From: Pseudomonas defluvii
GTDB taxonomy: Bacteria; Pseudomonadota; Gammaproteobacteria; Pseudomonadales; Pseudomonadaceae
DNA: 49,306 bases
Assembly: GCF_001695625.1 (NCBI RefSeq)
Contig: NZ_MBPN01000034.1
Location: forward strand, 1-49,306
Direction of reading: 5' to 3'
Below are positions 23,394 to 37,073 of the stretch, in pieces. The position numbers and the translations under genes were made by a program. The notes beneath the pieces were generated by a model, which saw only the letters and a list, made by a program, of their open reading frames with translations, made no database searches and was not told the origin of the DNA. Position 1 is the first letter of the stretch; each line of letters opens with the position of its first letter.

Positions 23394-23422
23394 TTGAATA
23401 GGGGTTAAACCGCCCCTATACT
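23394..23422 (+). promoter_or_regulatory. Sigma-70 promoter of the atp operon with a palindrome in the spacer
   Basis: TTGAAT (23394-23399) and TATACT (23417-23422) are 17 nt apart. The inverted repeat TAGGGG/CCCCTA (23399-23404 and 23413-23418) fills the spacer and touches both elements, so a dimeric regulator bound there would block polymerase. Confidence 0.7.
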
Positions 23423-23497
23423 CTGCGCGCATTTTGTCGGCACAAATTATGCCAAGTCAGAGTTGACGGGTTGGCCGACTTTTGAGGAGCAGTTGTG

Positions 23498-24791
<1,294 letters not shown>

Positions 24792-24811
24792 GACCGCCTG
24801 GCGTGTCTGAA

Positions 24812-24839
24812 GACCCTTTCGCCGGTACGGGCAAGGGTC
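24812..24839 (+). promoter_or_regulatory. Stem-loop between atpB and atpE
   Basis: GACCCTT (24812-24818) pairs with AAGGGTC (24833-24839). An A-rich leader and the strong ribosome-binding site GGGAGGAAAG follow just before atpE. A strong initiation region here suits the high copy number of subunit c. Confidence 0.5.
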
Positions 24840-24920
24840 GCAAAAGGTCCGCAAGGGCAGCTGTACAAAACGATTTTGCTTTACCGCTTCAAACTAAAAA
24901 ACCTAACCAATACGACGTAA

Positions 24921-25193
<273 letters not shown>

Positions 25194-25194
25194 T

Positions 25195-25217
25195 CACTCG
25201 AATTTTCGAGTGGTTTT
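25195..25217 (+). terminator. Terminator-like hairpin between atpE and atpF
   Basis: CACTCGAA (25195-25202) and TTCGAGTG (25205-25212) form a perfect stem, and GTTTT follows. It begins one base after the atpE stop codon. It probably protects or partly terminates the message after the highly expressed c subunit. Confidence 0.6.
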
Positions 25218-25250
25218 GTGTGATGGACAAAGAACGAGCGAGGTGTTGGC

Positions 25251-25721
25251 GTGAACATTAATGCAACCCTGATTGGCCAGTCCGTTGCGTTCTTCATCTT
25301 TGTGCTGTTCTGCATGAAGTTCGTGTGGCCTCCGGTCATCGCGGCATTGCAAGAACGTCAGAAGAAGATCGCGGATGGACTGGACGCTGCCAGCCGAGCA
25401 GCTCGCGACCTGGAGCTGGCCCAAGATAAAGTGGGTCAGCAACTGCGCGAAGCGAAAGCTCAGGCAGCCGAAATCATTGAGCAAGCCAAGAAGCGCGGTG
25501 CTCAGATCGTCGAGGAAGCCCGTGATCAGGCCCGCGTCGAAGCTGACCGTGTGAAGGCTCAGGCTCAGGCCGAGATCGAACAGGAACTTAACGGTGTCAA
25601 AGACGCGCTGCGCGCCCAACTGGGTAGCCTGGCCGTTAACGGCGCTGAGAAGATCCTTGGTGCCACAATCGATCAAAACGCGCATGCGGAGCTGGTTAAC
25701 AAACTGGCCGCTGAAATTTAA
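25251..25721 (+). CDS. atpF: ATP synthase Fo subunit b
   Basis: Subunit b (156 residues) is the peripheral stalk. One N-terminal membrane helix ([20 protein letters not shown]) is followed by a long charged coiled coil rich in Ala, Glu and Lys. The start is GTG at 25251 with GAGG upstream. It ends 12 bp before atpH. Confidence 0.97.
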   Translation: MNINATLIGQSVAFFIFVLFCMKFVWPPVIAALQERQKKIADGLDAASRAARDLELAQDKVGQQLREAKAQAAEIIEQAKKRGAQIVEEARDQARVEADRVKAQAQAEIEQELNGVKDALRAQLGSLAVNGAEKILGATIDQNAHAELVNKLAAEI

Positions 25722-25733
25722 GCGAGGGCGATC

Positions 25734-26270
25734 ATGGCAGAATTGACCACGTTGGCCCGACCTTACGCTAAGGCTGCCTTTGAGCATGCCCAGGCCCATC
25801 AGCAACTGGCCAATTGGTCAGCCATGCTCGGCCTGGCTGCTGCGGTGTCGCAAGACGGCACCATGCAGCGCCTGCTCAAGGCCCCGCGACTGACGAGCGC
25901 AGAAAAGGCCGCCACTTTTATTGAAGTGTGCGGTGACAAGTTTGATGCCCAGGCACAGAATTTCATTCATGTTGCCGCGGAAAACGACCGTCTCCTGCTG
26001 TTGCCGGAGATTTCGTCGCTGTTCGAGCTGTACAAGGCCGAGCAGGAAAAATCCGTGGACGTGGAAGTCACTAGTGCTTTTGCGTTGAACCAAGAACAGC
26101 AAGACAAACTCGCCAAGGTTCTCAGTGCACGGCTCAGCCGGGAAGTGCGACTGCACGCTGTGGAGGATACCTCCCTCATAGGTGGTGTCGTGATCCGCGC
26201 CGGCGACCTGGTAATCGATGGCTCGATTCGCGGCAAAATCGCGAAACTGGCCGAAGCATTGAAATCTTGA
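25734..26270 (+). CDS. atpH: ATP synthase F1 subunit delta
   Basis: Subunit delta (178 residues) links F1 to the b stalk. It has the helical N-terminal domain ([20 protein letters not shown]) and the conserved C-terminal [20 protein letters not shown]. It lies between atpF and atpA in the standard order. Confidence 0.97.
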   Translation: MAELTTLARPYAKAAFEHAQAHQQLANWSAMLGLAAAVSQDGTMQRLLKAPRLTSAEKAATFIEVCGDKFDAQAQNFIHVAAENDRLLLLPEISSLFELYKAEQEKSVDVEVTSAFALNQEQQDKLAKVLSARLSREVRLHAVEDTSLIGGVVIRAGDLVIDGSIRGKIAKLAEALKS

Positions 26271-26291
26271 GTTTGAAGGGGCAGCAGAGCA

Positions 26292-27836
26292 ATGCAGCAA
26301 CTCAATCCTTCCGAAATTAGTGAAATCATTAAGGGTCGCATCGAGAAACTCGATGTCGCCTCTCAAGCCCGCAACGAAGGTACTGTCGTCAGCGTTTCTG
26401 ACGGTATCGTGCGGATCCACGGTCTGGCCGACGTTATGTACGGCGAAATGATCGAGTTTCCGGGCGGCGTCTACGGTATGGCCCTCAACCTGGAGCAAGA
26501 CTCCGTTGGTGCGGTAGTACTGGGCGCATATACCTCCCTTGCCGAAGGCATGAGTGCCAAGTGCACCGGCCGCATCCTGGAAGTTCCGGTTGGTAAGGAA
26601 CTGCTGGGTCGCGTAGTCGACGCACTGGGTAACCCAATCGACGGTAAAGGCCCACTGAACAACACCGAGACCGATGCGGTCGAGAAAGTTGCTCCGGGCG
26701 TTATCTGGCGTAAATCGGTAGACCAGCCTGTACAGACTGGCTACAAATCCGTCGACGCCATGATTCCAGTCGGCCGTGGCCAGCGTGAGCTGATCATCGG
26801 TGACCGTCAGATCGGTAAAACCGCCATGGCGGTTGACGCGATCATCAACCAGAAAAACAGTGGCATCTTCTGCGTCTACGTCGCCGTTGGTCAGAAACAA
26901 TCGACCATCGCCAACGTTGTTCGCAAGCTGGAAGAAAACGGCGCTCTGGCTAACACCATCGTTGTTGCCGCCAGTGCCTCGGAATCCGCCGCACTGCAAT
27001 TCCTGGCGCCATACGCCGGTTGCACCATGGGCGAGTTCTTCCGTGACCGCGGTGAAGACGCGCTGATCGTTTACGATGACCTGTCCAAGCAAGCTGTTGC
27101 TTACCGTCAGATCTCCCTGCTGCTGCGTCGTCCACCAGGACGTGAAGCGTACCCAGGTGACGTGTTCTATCTCCACTCCCGTCTGCTGGAGCGTGCATCG
27201 CGCGTTTCCGAAGAGTACGTTGAGAAGTTCACCAACGGTGCAGTAACTGGCAAAACCGGTTCCTTGACCGCTCTGCCGATCATCGAAACCCAGGCTGGCG
27301 ACGTTTCCGCGTTCGTTCCGACCAACGTGATCTCGATCACCGACGGTCAGATCTTCCTGGAATCGGCCATGTTCAACTCGGGCATCCGCCCTGCAGTTAA
27401 CGCCGGTGTTTCGGTATCCCGTGTAGGTGGTGCCGCTCAGACCAAGATCATCAAGAAGCTGTCCGGTGGTATCCGTACCGCTCTGGCTCAGTACCGTGAA
27501 CTGGCTGCATTTGCCCAGTTCGCTTCTGACCTGGACGAAGCCACCCGTAAGCAACTCGAGCACGGTCAACGTGTTACCGAGTTGATGAAGCAGAAGCAAT
27601 ACGCGCCAATGTCCATCGCTGACATGTCGCTGTCGCTGTATGCCGCTGAGCGTGGGTTCCTGGTCGACGTTGAAATCGCCAAGATCGGTAGCTTCGAACA
27701 AGCGCTGATTGCTTACTTCAACCGTGATCACGCCGAACTGATGGCGAAGATCAACGTGAAGGGTGACTTCAACGACGAAATCGACGCTGGCATCAAAGCC
27801 GGTATCGAGAAGTTCAAGGCCACCCAAACCTGGTAA
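26292..27836 (+). CDS. atpA: ATP synthase F1 subunit alpha
   Basis: Subunit alpha (514 residues) forms the non-catalytic nucleotide sites of F1. The P-loop is GDRQIGKTA near residue 170, and [21 protein letters not shown] carries the arginine-finger region. Length and order are as in other gammaproteobacteria. A strong hairpin follows before atpG. Confidence 0.98.
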   Translation: MQQLNPSEISEIIKGRIEKLDVASQARNEGTVVSVSDGIVRIHGLADVMYGEMIEFPGGVYGMALNLEQDSVGAVVLGAYTSLAEGMSAKCTGRILEVPVGKELLGRVVDALGNPIDGKGPLNNTETDAVEKVAPGVIWRKSVDQPVQTGYKSVDAMIPVGRGQRELIIGDRQIGKTAMAVDAIINQKNSGIFCVYVAVGQKQSTIANVVRKLEENGALANTIVVAASASESAALQFLAPYAGCTMGEFFRDRGEDALIVYDDLSKQAVAYRQISLLLRRPPGREAYPGDVFYLHSRLLERASRVSEEYVEKFTNGAVTGKTGSLTALPIIETQAGDVSAFVPTNVISITDGQIFLESAMFNSGIRPAVNAGVSVSRVGGAAQTKIIKKLSGGIRTALAQYRELAAFAQFASDLDEATRKQLEHGQRVTELMKQKQYAPMSIADMSLSLYAAERGFLVDVEIAKIGSFEQALIAYFNRDHAELMAKINVKGDFNDEIDAGIKAGIEKFKATQTW

Positions 27837-27841
27837 GCCGC

Positions 27842-27865
27842 AGCGGGGGCTTTGCAGCCCCCGCT
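27842..27865 (+). promoter_or_regulatory. GC-rich hairpin between atpA and atpG
   Basis: AGCGGGGGC (27842-27850) and GCCCCCGCT (27857-27865) form a perfect 9-bp stem with a 6-nt loop 5 bp after the atpA stop. There is no T tract, so it more likely blocks 3' exonucleases or tunes expression than terminates. Confidence 0.6.
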
Positions 27866-27886
27866 TGCTAACCTGATAGGTGTTAC

Positions 27887-28747
27887 ATGGCAGGCGCAAA
27901 AGAGATTCGCAGTAAGATTGCGAGCATCAAAAGCACGCAAAAAATTACCAGCGCCATGGAAAAAGTGGCGGTCAGCAAGATGCGCAGGGCTCAACTGCGT
28001 ATGGCTGCTAGCCGTCCTTACGCGGAGCGCATCCGCCAGGTGATTGGTCATCTGGCCAACGCCAACCCGGAATACCGCCACCCGTTCATGATCGATCGCG
28101 CCATCAAGCGTGTCGGTTATATCGTGGTGAGCAGTGACCGTGGTCTGTGCGGCGGCTTGAACACCAACCTGTTCAAGGCCCTGGTCAAGGACATGTCGGC
28201 AAACCGCGAACAAGGCGTCGAGATCGACCTGTGCGTGATCGGCAGCAAAGGTGCGGCATTCTTCCGTAACTTCGGCGGTAACGTCGTTGCTGCAATCAGC
28301 CACTTGGGCGAAGAGCCATCGATCAACGATCTGATTGGTAGCGTCAAAGTCATGCTGGACGCATACCTGGAAGGCCGTATCGATCGCCTGTCCGTGGTGT
28401 CGAACAAGTTCATCAATACCATGACGCAAAAACCAACGGTCGAGCAGTTGATTCCGTTGGTCGCAACCCCGGATCAAGAACTCAAGCACCACTGGGACTA
28501 CCTCTACGAACCCGATGCCAAAGAGCTGCTGGACGGCCTGATGGTGCGTTACGTGGAGTCGCAGGTCTACCAGTCGGTAGTCGAGAACAACGCGGCTGAA
28601 CAAGCTGCGCGGATGATCGCAATGAAAAACGCCACCGACAACGCCGGCGACCTGATCAGCGATTTGCAGCTGATCTACAACAAGGCACGTCAGGCTGCGA
28701 TCACCCAAGAGATCTCGGAAATCGTCGGCGGCGCTGCCGCGGTTTAA
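27887..28747 (+). CDS. atpG: ATP synthase F1 subunit gamma
   Basis: Subunit gamma (286 residues) is the rotating central shaft. It starts [20 protein letters not shown], the conserved N-terminal helix. The middle has [13 protein letters not shown], and the C-terminal helix begins [14 protein letters not shown]. Confidence 0.97.
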   Translation: MAGAKEIRSKIASIKSTQKITSAMEKVAVSKMRRAQLRMAASRPYAERIRQVIGHLANANPEYRHPFMIDRAIKRVGYIVVSSDRGLCGGLNTNLFKALVKDMSANREQGVEIDLCVIGSKGAAFFRNFGGNVVAAISHLGEEPSINDLIGSVKVMLDAYLEGRIDRLSVVSNKFINTMTQKPTVEQLIPLVATPDQELKHHWDYLYEPDAKELLDGLMVRYVESQVYQSVVENNAAEQAARMIAMKNATDNAGDLISDLQLIYNKARQAAITQEISEIVGGAAAV

Positions 28748-30151
<1,404 letters not shown>

Positions 30152-30156
30152 TCCCG

Positions 30157-30174
30157 GCGCCCCGAAAGGGGCGC
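30157..30174 (+). promoter_or_regulatory. GC-rich hairpin between atpD and atpC
   Basis: GCGCCCC-GAAA-GGGGCGC is a stable GNRA-capped stem-loop 5 bp after the atpD stop, with no T tract. It is the third intergenic hairpin inside the operon after atpE/atpF and atpA/atpG. Confidence 0.6.
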
Positions 30175-30195
30175 TAATCAGGTTGAGGCAAGCAG

Positions 30196-30621
30196 ATGGC
30201 TATGACAGTCCATTGCGATATCGTCAGCGCGGAAGGAGAAATTTTCTCCGGTCTGGTCGAGATGGTGGTTGCGCACGGCAACCTGGGTGATATCGGTATC
30301 GCTCCAGGCCACGCCCCGCTGATCACTGATCTGAAGCCGGGTCCGATCACGCTGACCAAGCAGGGTGGCGACAAGGAGGTGTTCTACATCTCCGGTGGTT
30401 TCCTCGAGGTCCAGCCGAACATGGTCAAGGTGCTTGCCGATACCGTGCAACGCGCTAGCGACCTGGATGAAGCCTCCGCTCAGGAAGCCGTCAAGGCTGC
30501 TGAAAAGGCCCTGCACGAAAAAGGCGCGGAGTTCGACTACGGTTCCGCCGCTGCACGTCTGGCCGAAGCCGCAGCCCAGCTGCGCACCGTCCAGCAGATC
30601 CGCAAGAAGTTCGGCGGTTAA
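30196..30621 (+). CDS. atpC: ATP synthase F1 subunit epsilon
   Basis: Subunit epsilon (141 residues) has an N-terminal beta sandwich ([15 protein letters not shown] and [14 protein letters not shown]) and a C-terminal helical hairpin that can inhibit ATP hydrolysis. An internal ATG two codons later is an alternative start. It is the last atp gene, followed by a terminator. Confidence 0.97.
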   Translation: MAMTVHCDIVSAEGEIFSGLVEMVVAHGNLGDIGIAPGHAPLITDLKPGPITLTKQGGDKEVFYISGGFLEVQPNMVKVLADTVQRASDLDEASAQEAVKAAEKALHEKGAEFDYGSAAARLAEAAAQLRTVQQIRKKFGG

Positions 30622-30648
30622 GCCAAGCTTCTGTAGTGCGATTGAGTT

Positions 30649-30675
30649 AAAGGGTAGCCTCGGCTACCCTTTTTC
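30649..30675 (+). terminator. Intrinsic terminator of the atp operon
   Basis: AAAGGGTAGC-CTCG-GCTACCCTTTTT is followed by more T-rich sequence. It ends the atp transcript before glmU. Confidence 0.9.
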
Positions 30676-30736
30676 TTTTTCTGTAACTCCTTCTTTTTGG
30701 TCACAGTCGCTGACCACCCAGGATTGGTAGCCAGTC

Positions 30737-32104
30737 ATGTCTCTCGATATCGTTATTCTCGCCGCGGGCCAAGGCACACGCATGCGTTCAGCCTTGCCCA
30801 AGGTGCTGCACCCGGTTGCGGGCAACTCCATGCTTGGCCATGTTATCCACAGCGCCCGGCAGCTTCAGCCACAGGGTATGCATGTGGTAATCGGGCATGG
30901 CGCGGAAGTGGTTCGTGAGCGTTTGGCTGCCGACGATCTGAATTTTGTACTGCAGGACAAACAACTGGGCACAGGCCATGCTGTCGCACAGGCGCTGCCA
31001 CACCTGACGGCCGATACCGTGCTGATCCTTTACGGTGATGTGCCGCTGATCGAAGTCGACACCCTCAAGCGGTTGCTGGCCAAGGTTACTGCGCAGCAAC
31101 TGGGCTTGCTGACCGTTACGCTGAACGACCCGACAGGCTATGGCCGTATCGTGCGTGATGCACAGGGCCAGGTGGCGGCAATCGTCGAGCACAAGGATGC
31201 CAGCGAAGCACAGCGGGCGATCAAGGAAGGCAACACCGGTATCCTCGCTGTCCCGGGGGCGCGTTTGGCTGAGTGGCTTGGCCGGCTGTCTAACAACAAT
31301 GTGCAGGGTGAGTACTACCTCACCGACGTGATCGCCATGGCCGTTGCGGATGGCCTGGTGGTTGCCACCGAGCAACCGCACGACCCGATGGAAGTGCAAG
31401 GCGCCAACGACCGTCGCCAACTGGCTGAGCTGGAGCGTCATTATCAGTTGCGTGAGGCACGTCGGCTCATGGCGCTGGGCGTCACCCTGCGTGATCCGGC
31501 GCGTTTCGATGTACGTGGCGAGGTTACCGTTGGTCGTGATGTGCTGATCGACATCAACGTGGTCCTGGAAGGTCGTGTCGAGATCGAAGACGACGTGGTG
31601 ATCGGTCCTAATTGTGTGATCAAGGACAGCACCCTGCGCAAAGGCGTGGTGGTCAAGGCCAACAGCCATATCGAAGGTGCCATCATGGGCGAGGGCAGCG
31701 ACGCCGGCCCATTCGCGCGTCTGCGCCCTGGCAGCGTGCTGGAAGCACGAGCCCATGTGGGTAACTTTGTCGAGTTGAAGAATGCTCACCTGGGCGAGGG
31801 TGCCAAAGCCGGTCACCTGACCTACTTGGGCGACGCTGAAGTCGGCGCACGGACCAACATTGGCGCAGGCACCATCACCTGCAACTATGACGGTGCGAAC
31901 AAGTTCAAGACGGTGTTGGGTGAGGATGTCTTCATCGGTTCCAACAACTCCCTGGTTGCGCCTTTGGATATCCTTTCTGGCGCTACAACGGCAGCCGGTT
32001 CGACCATTACGCAGAATGTCGATGCAGCTCAGTTAGCCGTTGGTCGGGCACGTCAGCGCAATATCGATGGCTGGAAGCGGCCAGAGAAGATCAAGAAGAA
32101 CTGA
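30737..32104 (+). CDS. glmU: Bifunctional GlmU uridyltransferase/acetyltransferase
   Basis: GlmU (455 residues) makes UDP-N-acetylglucosamine from glucosamine-1-phosphate for peptidoglycan and LPS. The N-terminal pyrophosphorylase domain has [18 protein letters not shown]. The C-terminal left-handed beta helix is seen from hexapeptide repeats after about 250. It contains a perfect DnaA box (30843-30851). It shares pathway with glmS downstream. Confidence 0.97.
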   Translation: MSLDIVILAAGQGTRMRSALPKVLHPVAGNSMLGHVIHSARQLQPQGMHVVIGHGAEVVRERLAADDLNFVLQDKQLGTGHAVAQALPHLTADTVLILYGDVPLIEVDTLKRLLAKVTAQQLGLLTVTLNDPTGYGRIVRDAQGQVAAIVEHKDASEAQRAIKEGNTGILAVPGARLAEWLGRLSNNNVQGEYYLTDVIAMAVADGLVVATEQPHDPMEVQGANDRRQLAELERHYQLREARRLMALGVTLRDPARFDVRGEVTVGRDVLIDINVVLEGRVEIEDDVVIGPNCVIKDSTLRKGVVVKANSHIEGAIMGEGSDAGPFARLRPGSVLEARAHVGNFVELKNAHLGEGAKAGHLTYLGDAEVGARTNIGAGTITCNYDGANKFKTVLGEDVFIGSNNSLVAPLDILSGATTAAGSTITQNVDAAQLAVGRARQRNIDGWKRPEKIKKN

Positions 32105-32122
32105 CGTTATCCACATGTGAAT

Positions 32123-32161
32123 AAAAGAGCCGACTGGATTGTGCATAAGTCGGCTTTTTTT
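32123..32161 (+). terminator. Intrinsic terminator after glmU
   Basis: AGCCGACT (32128-32135) and AGTCGGCT (32148-32155) form the stem. AAAA precedes it and a run of seven T follows. Confidence 0.88.
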
Positions 32162-32290
32162 ATGCCAGGCGCTCTAGGCCGGGATTGGTGGATAAAAGCT
32201 CCAGTCATGTCTAGTTATGCACAGGCAAAAACATACGCATCGTCCTTGACGAAGTGAAAGCTTTAGGTTTTGATTGGCTTCATTAACTTA

Positions 32291-32327
32291 CGAAACGAAA
32301 CTTAAAGCCAAAATGTCGAAACGAAAC
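32291..32327. promoter_or_regulatory. Candidate operator: tandem CGAAACGAAAC repeats at the DeoR-family gene
   Basis: CGAAACGAAAC occurs at 32291-32301 and again at 32317-32327, 26 bp apart, and each copy contains two CGAAAC half-sites. DeoR-family proteins often bind repeated CGAAA-type sequences. The second copy lies at codons 2-5 of the regulator, which suggests autoregulation. Confidence 0.5.
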
Positions 32328-33080
32328 ACTCCACAACGACGGCACAACATCCTCGCGCTGCTGAATGAGCTGGGCGAGGTCAGTGTCGATGCGTTGGCCA
32401 AACGTTTCGAGACCTCGGAAGTCACTATCCGCAAAGACCTGGCGGCTCTTGAGGCCAATGGTCTGTTGCTGCGTCGTTACGGCGGCGCGGTTACGCTGCC
32501 TCAGGAACTGATTGCCGATCAGGCACAGCCGGTGTCTGCCTATAAACAGGCCATTGCCCGCGCTGCAGTGGGCAGGATTCGTGAGCATGCGCGAATCATC
32601 ATCGACAGTGGCAGTACGACCGCCGCCATGATCCCTGAGCTTGGCCAGCAGCCGGGCCTGGTGGTGATGACCAATTCGTTGAATGTCGCCCGCGCCCTTA
32701 GCGAGCTTGAGCATGAACCGGTGCTGTTGATGACCGGCGGTACCTGGGATCCGCATTCCGAATCCTTCCAGGGCCAGGTCGCCGAGCAGGTACTACGCTC
32801 TTACGATTTCGACCAGTTGTTCATTGGCGCCGATGGCATCGACCTGGTGCGTGGCACCACCACCTTCAATGAGTTGCTGGGGTTGAGCCGGGTCATGGCC
32901 GAGGTCGCGCGGGAAGTGATTGTCATGGTCGAATCGGACAAGGTCGGTCGCAAGATCCCCAATCTCGAGCTGCCCTGGAGCAGCGTCAATACCCTGATTA
33001 CTGATGAGCGCCTGCCCCAAGCGGCACGTGAACAGATTGAAGCCCGCGGCGTAAACGTTATCTGCGCCGCAATCAGCTAG
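32313..33080 (+). CDS. DeoR-family transcriptional regulator upstream of glmS
   Basis: The product (255 residues) has a DeoR-type winged helix ([19 protein letters not shown], near residues 25-45) and a C-terminal sugar-phosphate sensor domain ([22 protein letters not shown]). The ATG at 32313 is preferred to an upstream TTG frame because it fits the family N-terminus, although no strong ribosome-binding site is visible. It ends 11 bp before glmS. Sensing of an amino-sugar phosphate to control glmS is inferred from position. Confidence 0.9.
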   Translation: MSKRNTPQRRHNILALLNELGEVSVDALAKRFETSEVTIRKDLAALEANGLLLRRYGGAVTLPQELIADQAQPVSAYKQAIARAAVGRIREHARIIIDSGSTTAAMIPELGQQPGLVVMTNSLNVARALSELEHEPVLLMTGGTWDPHSESFQGQVAEQVLRSYDFDQLFIGADGIDLVRGTTTFNELLGLSRVMAEVAREVIVMVESDKVGRKIPNLELPWSSVNTLITDERLPQAAREQIEARGVNVICAAIS

Positions 33081-33091
33081 GAGTAATTTCT

Positions 33092-34927
33092 ATGTGTGGA
33101 ATCGTTGGCGCCGTCGCTGAACGTAACATCACCACTATCCTCATCGAAGGCCTCAAGCGCCTGGAGTACCGTGGCTATGACAGCGCCGGCCTGGCCGTCT
33201 ATAGCGCGCAAGGCGTCCTGGAGCGCCGTCGTCGTATCGGCAAGGTCAGTGAGCTGGAAGCTGCCGTTGCCGCCGAACCGCTGTCGGGCCTGCTGGGTAT
33301 CGCCCATACCCGTTGGGCAACCCACGGTGCGCCCAGCGAGCGCAATGCACACCCTCATTTTTCCGGCCACGACCTGGCGGTGGTGCATAACGGCATCATC
33401 GAGAACCATGAGGAGCTGCGCGAGCAGCTCAAGAGCCTGGGTTATGTGTTCAGCTCGGAAACCGATACCGAGGTGATCGTTCACCTGCTGCATCACACCC
33501 TCAAGACCCAGCCGGACCTGACCGAAGCGCTCAAGGTAGCGGTCAAGCAACTGCACGGTGCCTATGGCCTGGCCGTTATCAGCGCCAAACAACCGGATCG
33601 CCTCGTCGCTGCGCGTAGCGGCAGCCCGCTGGTGATTGGCCTGGGCCATGGGGAAAACTTCCTGGCGTCCGACCAGTTGGCCCTGCGCCAGGTCACCGAC
33701 CGTTTCATGTACCTGGAAGAAGGTGATATCGCCGAGATTCGCCGCGACAAGGTCAGTATCTGGAACCAGGCTGGCCAAGCTGTTCAGCGTGAAGCGGTGC
33801 AGTACCACGAAGGTGCAGAAGCGGCTGACAAGGGTGAATACCGCCACTTCATGCTCAAGGAAATCCACGAGCAGCCTACGGTGGTGCAGCGCACGCTGGA
33901 GGGTCGGCTGGGCACTGACCATGTGCTGGTTCAGGCCTTTGGCCCGCAAGCCGCCGAGCTGTTTGCCAAGGTTCGCAATGTGCAGATCGTTGCCTGTGGC
34001 ACCAGTTACCATGCGGGTATGGTTGCGCGCTACTGGTTGGAAGAACTGGCCGGTATTCCGTGCCAGGTCGAAGTGGCCAGCGAGTTCCGCTACCGCAAGG
34101 TGGTTGTGCAGCCCGACACCCTGTTCGTTTCGATCTCCCAGTCTGGTGAAACCGCAGACACCCTGGCAGCGCTGCGCAATGCCAAGGAGCTGGGCTTCCT
34201 GGCCAGCCTGGCCATTTGCAACGTCGGGATCAGTTCGCTGGTACGTGAATCGGACCTGACCCTGCTGACACTGGCCGGCCCGGAAATCGGTGTGGCCTCG
34301 ACCAAGGCGTTCACCACCCAACTGGTTTCGTTGATGCTGCTGACCCTGGCCCTGGGCCAAGTGCGTGGCACCCTGGGAGCAGGCGTTGAGGCCGATCTGG
34401 TCGAGCAATTGCGCCGCCTGCCGGTTCGCCTGGGCGAAGCGTTGGCGATGGATGCCACCATCGAGAAAATCTCGGAGCTGTTCGCCGACAAGCACCATAC
34501 CTTGTTCCTTGGTCGTGGTGCGCAGTTCCCGGTGGCGATGGAGGGGGCGCTCAAGCTCAAGGAGATCTCCTATATCCACGCCGAAGCCTACCCGGCTGGT
34601 GAGCTCAAGCATGGCCCGCTGGCGCTGGTGGACAACGACATGCCGGTGGTCACCGTGGCGCCGAACAACGAGCTGCTGGAAAAGCTCAAGTCCAACCTGC
34701 AGGAAGTGCGCGCCCGTGGTGGCCAACTGGTCGTCTTTGCTGATGAGCAAGCCAGCATGAGCAATGGTGAAGGGACTCACGTGATCGCGATGCCGCACAT
34801 CGCTGATGCCCTGGCGCCGATTCTCTACACCATTCCGCTGCAGTTGCTGTCGTACTACGTTGCCGTGCTCAAAGGGACCGACGTTGACCAGCCACGCAAC
34901 CTCGCCAAGTCGGTGACCGTGGAGTAA
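33092..34927 (+). CDS. glmS: Glutamine-fructose-6-phosphate aminotransferase GlmS
   Basis: GlmS (611 residues) makes glucosamine-6-phosphate. The N-terminal nucleophile cysteine follows the initiator Met ([12 protein letters not shown]). Two SIS domains follow ([18 protein letters not shown], and STKAFTTQ), and the C-terminus ends [14 protein letters not shown] lies upstream of the ATG. No glmS ribozyme is expected in this group and none is seen. Its 3' end is the classical Tn7 target. Confidence 0.98.
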   Translation: MCGIVGAVAERNITTILIEGLKRLEYRGYDSAGLAVYSAQGVLERRRRIGKVSELEAAVAAEPLSGLLGIAHTRWATHGAPSERNAHPHFSGHDLAVVHNGIIENHEELREQLKSLGYVFSSETDTEVIVHLLHHTLKTQPDLTEALKVAVKQLHGAYGLAVISAKQPDRLVAARSGSPLVIGLGHGENFLASDQLALRQVTDRFMYLEEGDIAEIRRDKVSIWNQAGQAVQREAVQYHEGAEAADKGEYRHFMLKEIHEQPTVVQRTLEGRLGTDHVLVQAFGPQAAELFAKVRNVQIVACGTSYHAGMVARYWLEELAGIPCQVEVASEFRYRKVVVQPDTLFVSISQSGETADTLAALRNAKELGFLASLAICNVGISSLVRESDLTLLTLAGPEIGVASTKAFTTQLVSLMLLTLALGQVRGTLGAGVEADLVEQLRRLPVRLGEALAMDATIEKISELFADKHHTLFLGRGAQFPVAMEGALKLKEISYIHAEAYPAGELKHGPLALVDNDMPVVTVAPNNELLEKLKSNLQEVRARGGQLVVFADEQASMSNGEGTHVIAMPHIADALAPILYTIPLQLLSYYVAVLKGTDVDQPRNLAKSVTVE

Positions 34928-34952
34928 GGCAGCTGTTGAGGCGAGCGCGTTG
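34892..34952 (+). other. attTn7: attTn7, apparently unoccupied
   Basis: The last codons of glmS ([11 protein letters not shown]) are the conserved TnsD recognition region. The expected insertion point is about 25 bp after the stop, near 34952. Only 58 bp separate glmS from the next gene and no Tn7-like end is seen, so the site looks empty. Confidence 0.7.
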
Positions 34953-34972
34953 CTTACCAGCGCTGCTCGCCT
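34939..34972. terminator. Stem-loop between the convergent glmS and chemoreceptor genes
   Basis: AGGCGAGC (34939-34946) pairs with GCTCGCCT (34965-34972), with further GCG/CGC pairing inside. It lacks a T tract, but its place between convergent genes suggests bidirectional termination. Confidence 0.55.
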
Positions 34973-34985
34973 GCTTCAGACCGGC

Positions 34986-36584
34986 CTATAGCTTGAACTG
35001 GCTGACAATCTCATCCAGCCGTCGAGCGTCTTCACCAGCCGCTCGGCCACTGGCCAGTGTGCTCTCAGACAATTCTGCGGTACGCCCGGCGACATTCGCC
35101 ACGCTGCTGATCCGCTGGTTGATTTCATCGCTGACCATGGACTGCTCGCGAGCCGCTTCAGCGATGTGCAAGCTCATCCCCGATACCGAGGCCATCAAGG
35201 TACTGATGTTCACCAGTGCCTGACCGGCTATTTCGGCCTGCGTGACACCTTTTTCGGCATAGGTACGGCTTTCCTGCATGACTGCGACGGCCTCTTGGGA
35301 CGCACTCTGCAGGCGCTCGATCATGCCCTGGATTTCTTGGGTCGAGGCCTGGGTACGGCTGGCCAAGGTGCGGACTTCATCGGCTACCACGGCAAAGCCC
35401 CGGCCTTGCTCGCCTGCGCGTGCCGCTTCAATGGCGGCGTTCAACGCCAGCAAGTTGGTTTGTTCGGCAATGGTCCGTATCACTTCCAGCACCCCACCGA
35501 TGGAACGTGAGTGGGTTTCCAGGGTTTGAATCACTTCGGACGCCCGGCCGACTTCGTTGGCCAAGGTTCGAATCTCGACAATTGTCTGGTTCACCACGCC
35601 AATCGCTTCTTGCGTCTGGCGATCAGCATCACCGGTTTGGGCCGAGCTTGCCTGGGCATTGGCGGCCACGCCCTGTACGGTGGCGGCCATCTGATTGACT
35701 GCTGTGGCCACTTGATCCACTTCCGAACGCAAGGTTTCGGCGCTCGCTTCGGCAGCTTGCGCATCATTGACCAAGTGCGTCGATGACTGGCCCAAGGTGC
35801 AGCCTACTTGGGCTACCGTCGCAATTTGCCCCCTGAGGCCGGCAACGAACTGATTGAAGCCCGCAACCACTTCACCGATCTCATCATCGTTGTCCTGGCG
35901 CAGCGTACGGCTGAGGTCACCATTACCGGTGTTCAAATCGCGTAACGAACTGGACATCCGGTTGAGGGGGGGCAGGACGCGGCGGCTGATCAGCCAAAGG
36001 GTGCCAAGGATCAATAGCAACGCTATGCCCCAGGCCACGAGCGTATTGACCTTCAGGGACTCACGCACTTCGCTGGTTTCGCTGAGGGTTGTCTTGTACT
36101 TGGCCGACAGCGGGTCACGTAGCCCGGCGAACGCACGAATCACTTCTGCCGAACGCTGGTCGAAGTCTTCCATCACCTTGTCGCCAGACTCCTTGCCGGG
36201 ACCGGTGTAGGCCTGGAACATGCGCAGGCCCACATTGTCGAGCCGTTCTGCCGGGGCGTTCATCGCCTCCAGTTCGAGGCGGAATGCTGGAATTGCCTGC
36301 TTGAGTTCGTTCAGCTTCTCCTGCATCCGCTGAAAGTGCCGATGGGCGGTGGCGGCTGCCTCGTTTTCGCCGGTCAAGCTTGCGTCGGTGTAGAACTGCT
36401 GAATTTGCGCCGTGTGGTAACGAAGTTCTTCTACCTCTTGCTGGGCACTACTGAGGTTTTCCAACTGTCGGCTGAGATCATCCAGGCGGTTGACCTGATG
36501 AGAAATCCAGAATGACAGCCCCAGCGCCACAAGGATCAGTGCTGTAGCGCTGCTGATCATCAGGCGGGTAATAGTGAACTTCAC
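34986..36584 (-). CDS. Methyl-accepting chemotaxis protein
   Basis: The protein (532 residues) is a transmembrane chemoreceptor. Helix 1 spans about 7-28. A periplasmic helical ligand domain of about 150 residues (30-179) is of four-helix-bundle type. Helix 2 spans about 180-200, followed by a HAMP domain and the cytoplasmic signalling hairpin with [26 protein letters not shown]. There is no C-terminal CheR-binding pentapeptide. The ligand cannot be read from sequence. Its position beside the benzoate cluster makes an aromatic acid or a related carboxylate a testable guess. Confidence 0.95.
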   Translation of the reverse strand: MKFTITRLMISSATALILVALGLSFWISHQVNRLDDLSRQLENLSSAQQEVEELRYHTAQIQQFYTDASLTGENEAAATAHRHFQRMQEKLNELKQAIPAFRLELEAMNAPAERLDNVGLRMFQAYTGPGKESGDKVMEDFDQRSAEVIRAFAGLRDPLSAKYKTTLSETSEVRESLKVNTLVAWGIALLLILGTLWLISRRVLPPLNRMSSSLRDLNTGNGDLSRTLRQDNDDEIGEVVAGFNQFVAGLRGQIATVAQVGCTLGQSSTHLVNDAQAAEASAETLRSEVDQVATAVNQMAATVQGVAANAQASSAQTGDADRQTQEAIGVVNQTIVEIRTLANEVGRASEVIQTLETHSRSIGGVLEVIRTIAEQTNLLALNAAIEAARAGEQGRGFAVVADEVRTLASRTQASTQEIQGMIERLQSASQEAVAVMQESRTYAEKGVTQAEIAGQALVNISTLMASVSGMSLHIAEAAREQSMVSDEINQRISSVANVAGRTAELSESTLASGRAAGEDARRLDEIVSQFKL

Positions 36585-37073
36585 GAAACGCTCCTTACAA
36601 TGTAGTTAAATCGTGCAATCTAGAACATGAGCCGCGGTGCACAGTGCGTCAGCCGAAGTACTGTTCATTCGGCCAATAGTGCCTTGCTGATAAATCAGTT
36701 TATTAACGATCGTTTCCAGCGATGGGATAACACAGGGCACGAACGTGAGGATGCGGGATAGTTATTTGCCTATCTTACTATTGCGCGAGCGCCCGTGCGC
36801 TTACATTTTCAACGGGTTTTCATGTACTTAAGTACTGGTTTTGTTGAAGGCAACAGGCAAGCGACGCGATATTAATCAACACCATCACCTGACGGTGATG
36901 CTGTATTGATTCAGGTCAACTAGAACAGTATTAGTTGAGAGTGATACGCAACTAAAGGCCTATTCAGAAGTGCAGTACAGATTTTGTAAGTTGTTGATTT
37001 TTATAGTTTAAATTTCAACTAACAGTTTTTCCCTTAACCCTTGGCATCTGCAAGGTGGTCCTGCACTGGCGCT
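36585..37073. other. AT-rich intergenic region between chemoreceptor and catR
   Basis: This 489-bp region has no supported gene. It contains a small hairpin (ATCACC/GGTGAT near 36884-36900) downstream of catR and the FNR/ANR-like sequence at 36906-36919. It must also hold the chemoreceptor promoter, which I could not place. Confidence 0.5.
36906..36919. promoter_or_regulatory. ANR/FNR-like box
   Basis: TTGATTCAGGTCAA matches the ANR/FNR palindrome TTGAT-N4-ATCAA with one mismatch. It is more than 300 bp from the chemoreceptor start and within a gene-free region, so its target is unclear. It may be chance. Confidence 0.35.

Noticed and set aside
33092..33300. Possible glmS ribozyme or riboswitch upstream of glmS
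   Set aside because: Only 11 bp separate the DeoR-family gene from glmS. The ribozyme is a Gram-positive feature and no such structure is visible.
34928..34985. Tn7 insertion at glmS
   Set aside because: No TGT...ACA ends or 5-bp repeats are present in the short gap. The Tn7-like element in this window is at gyrB.
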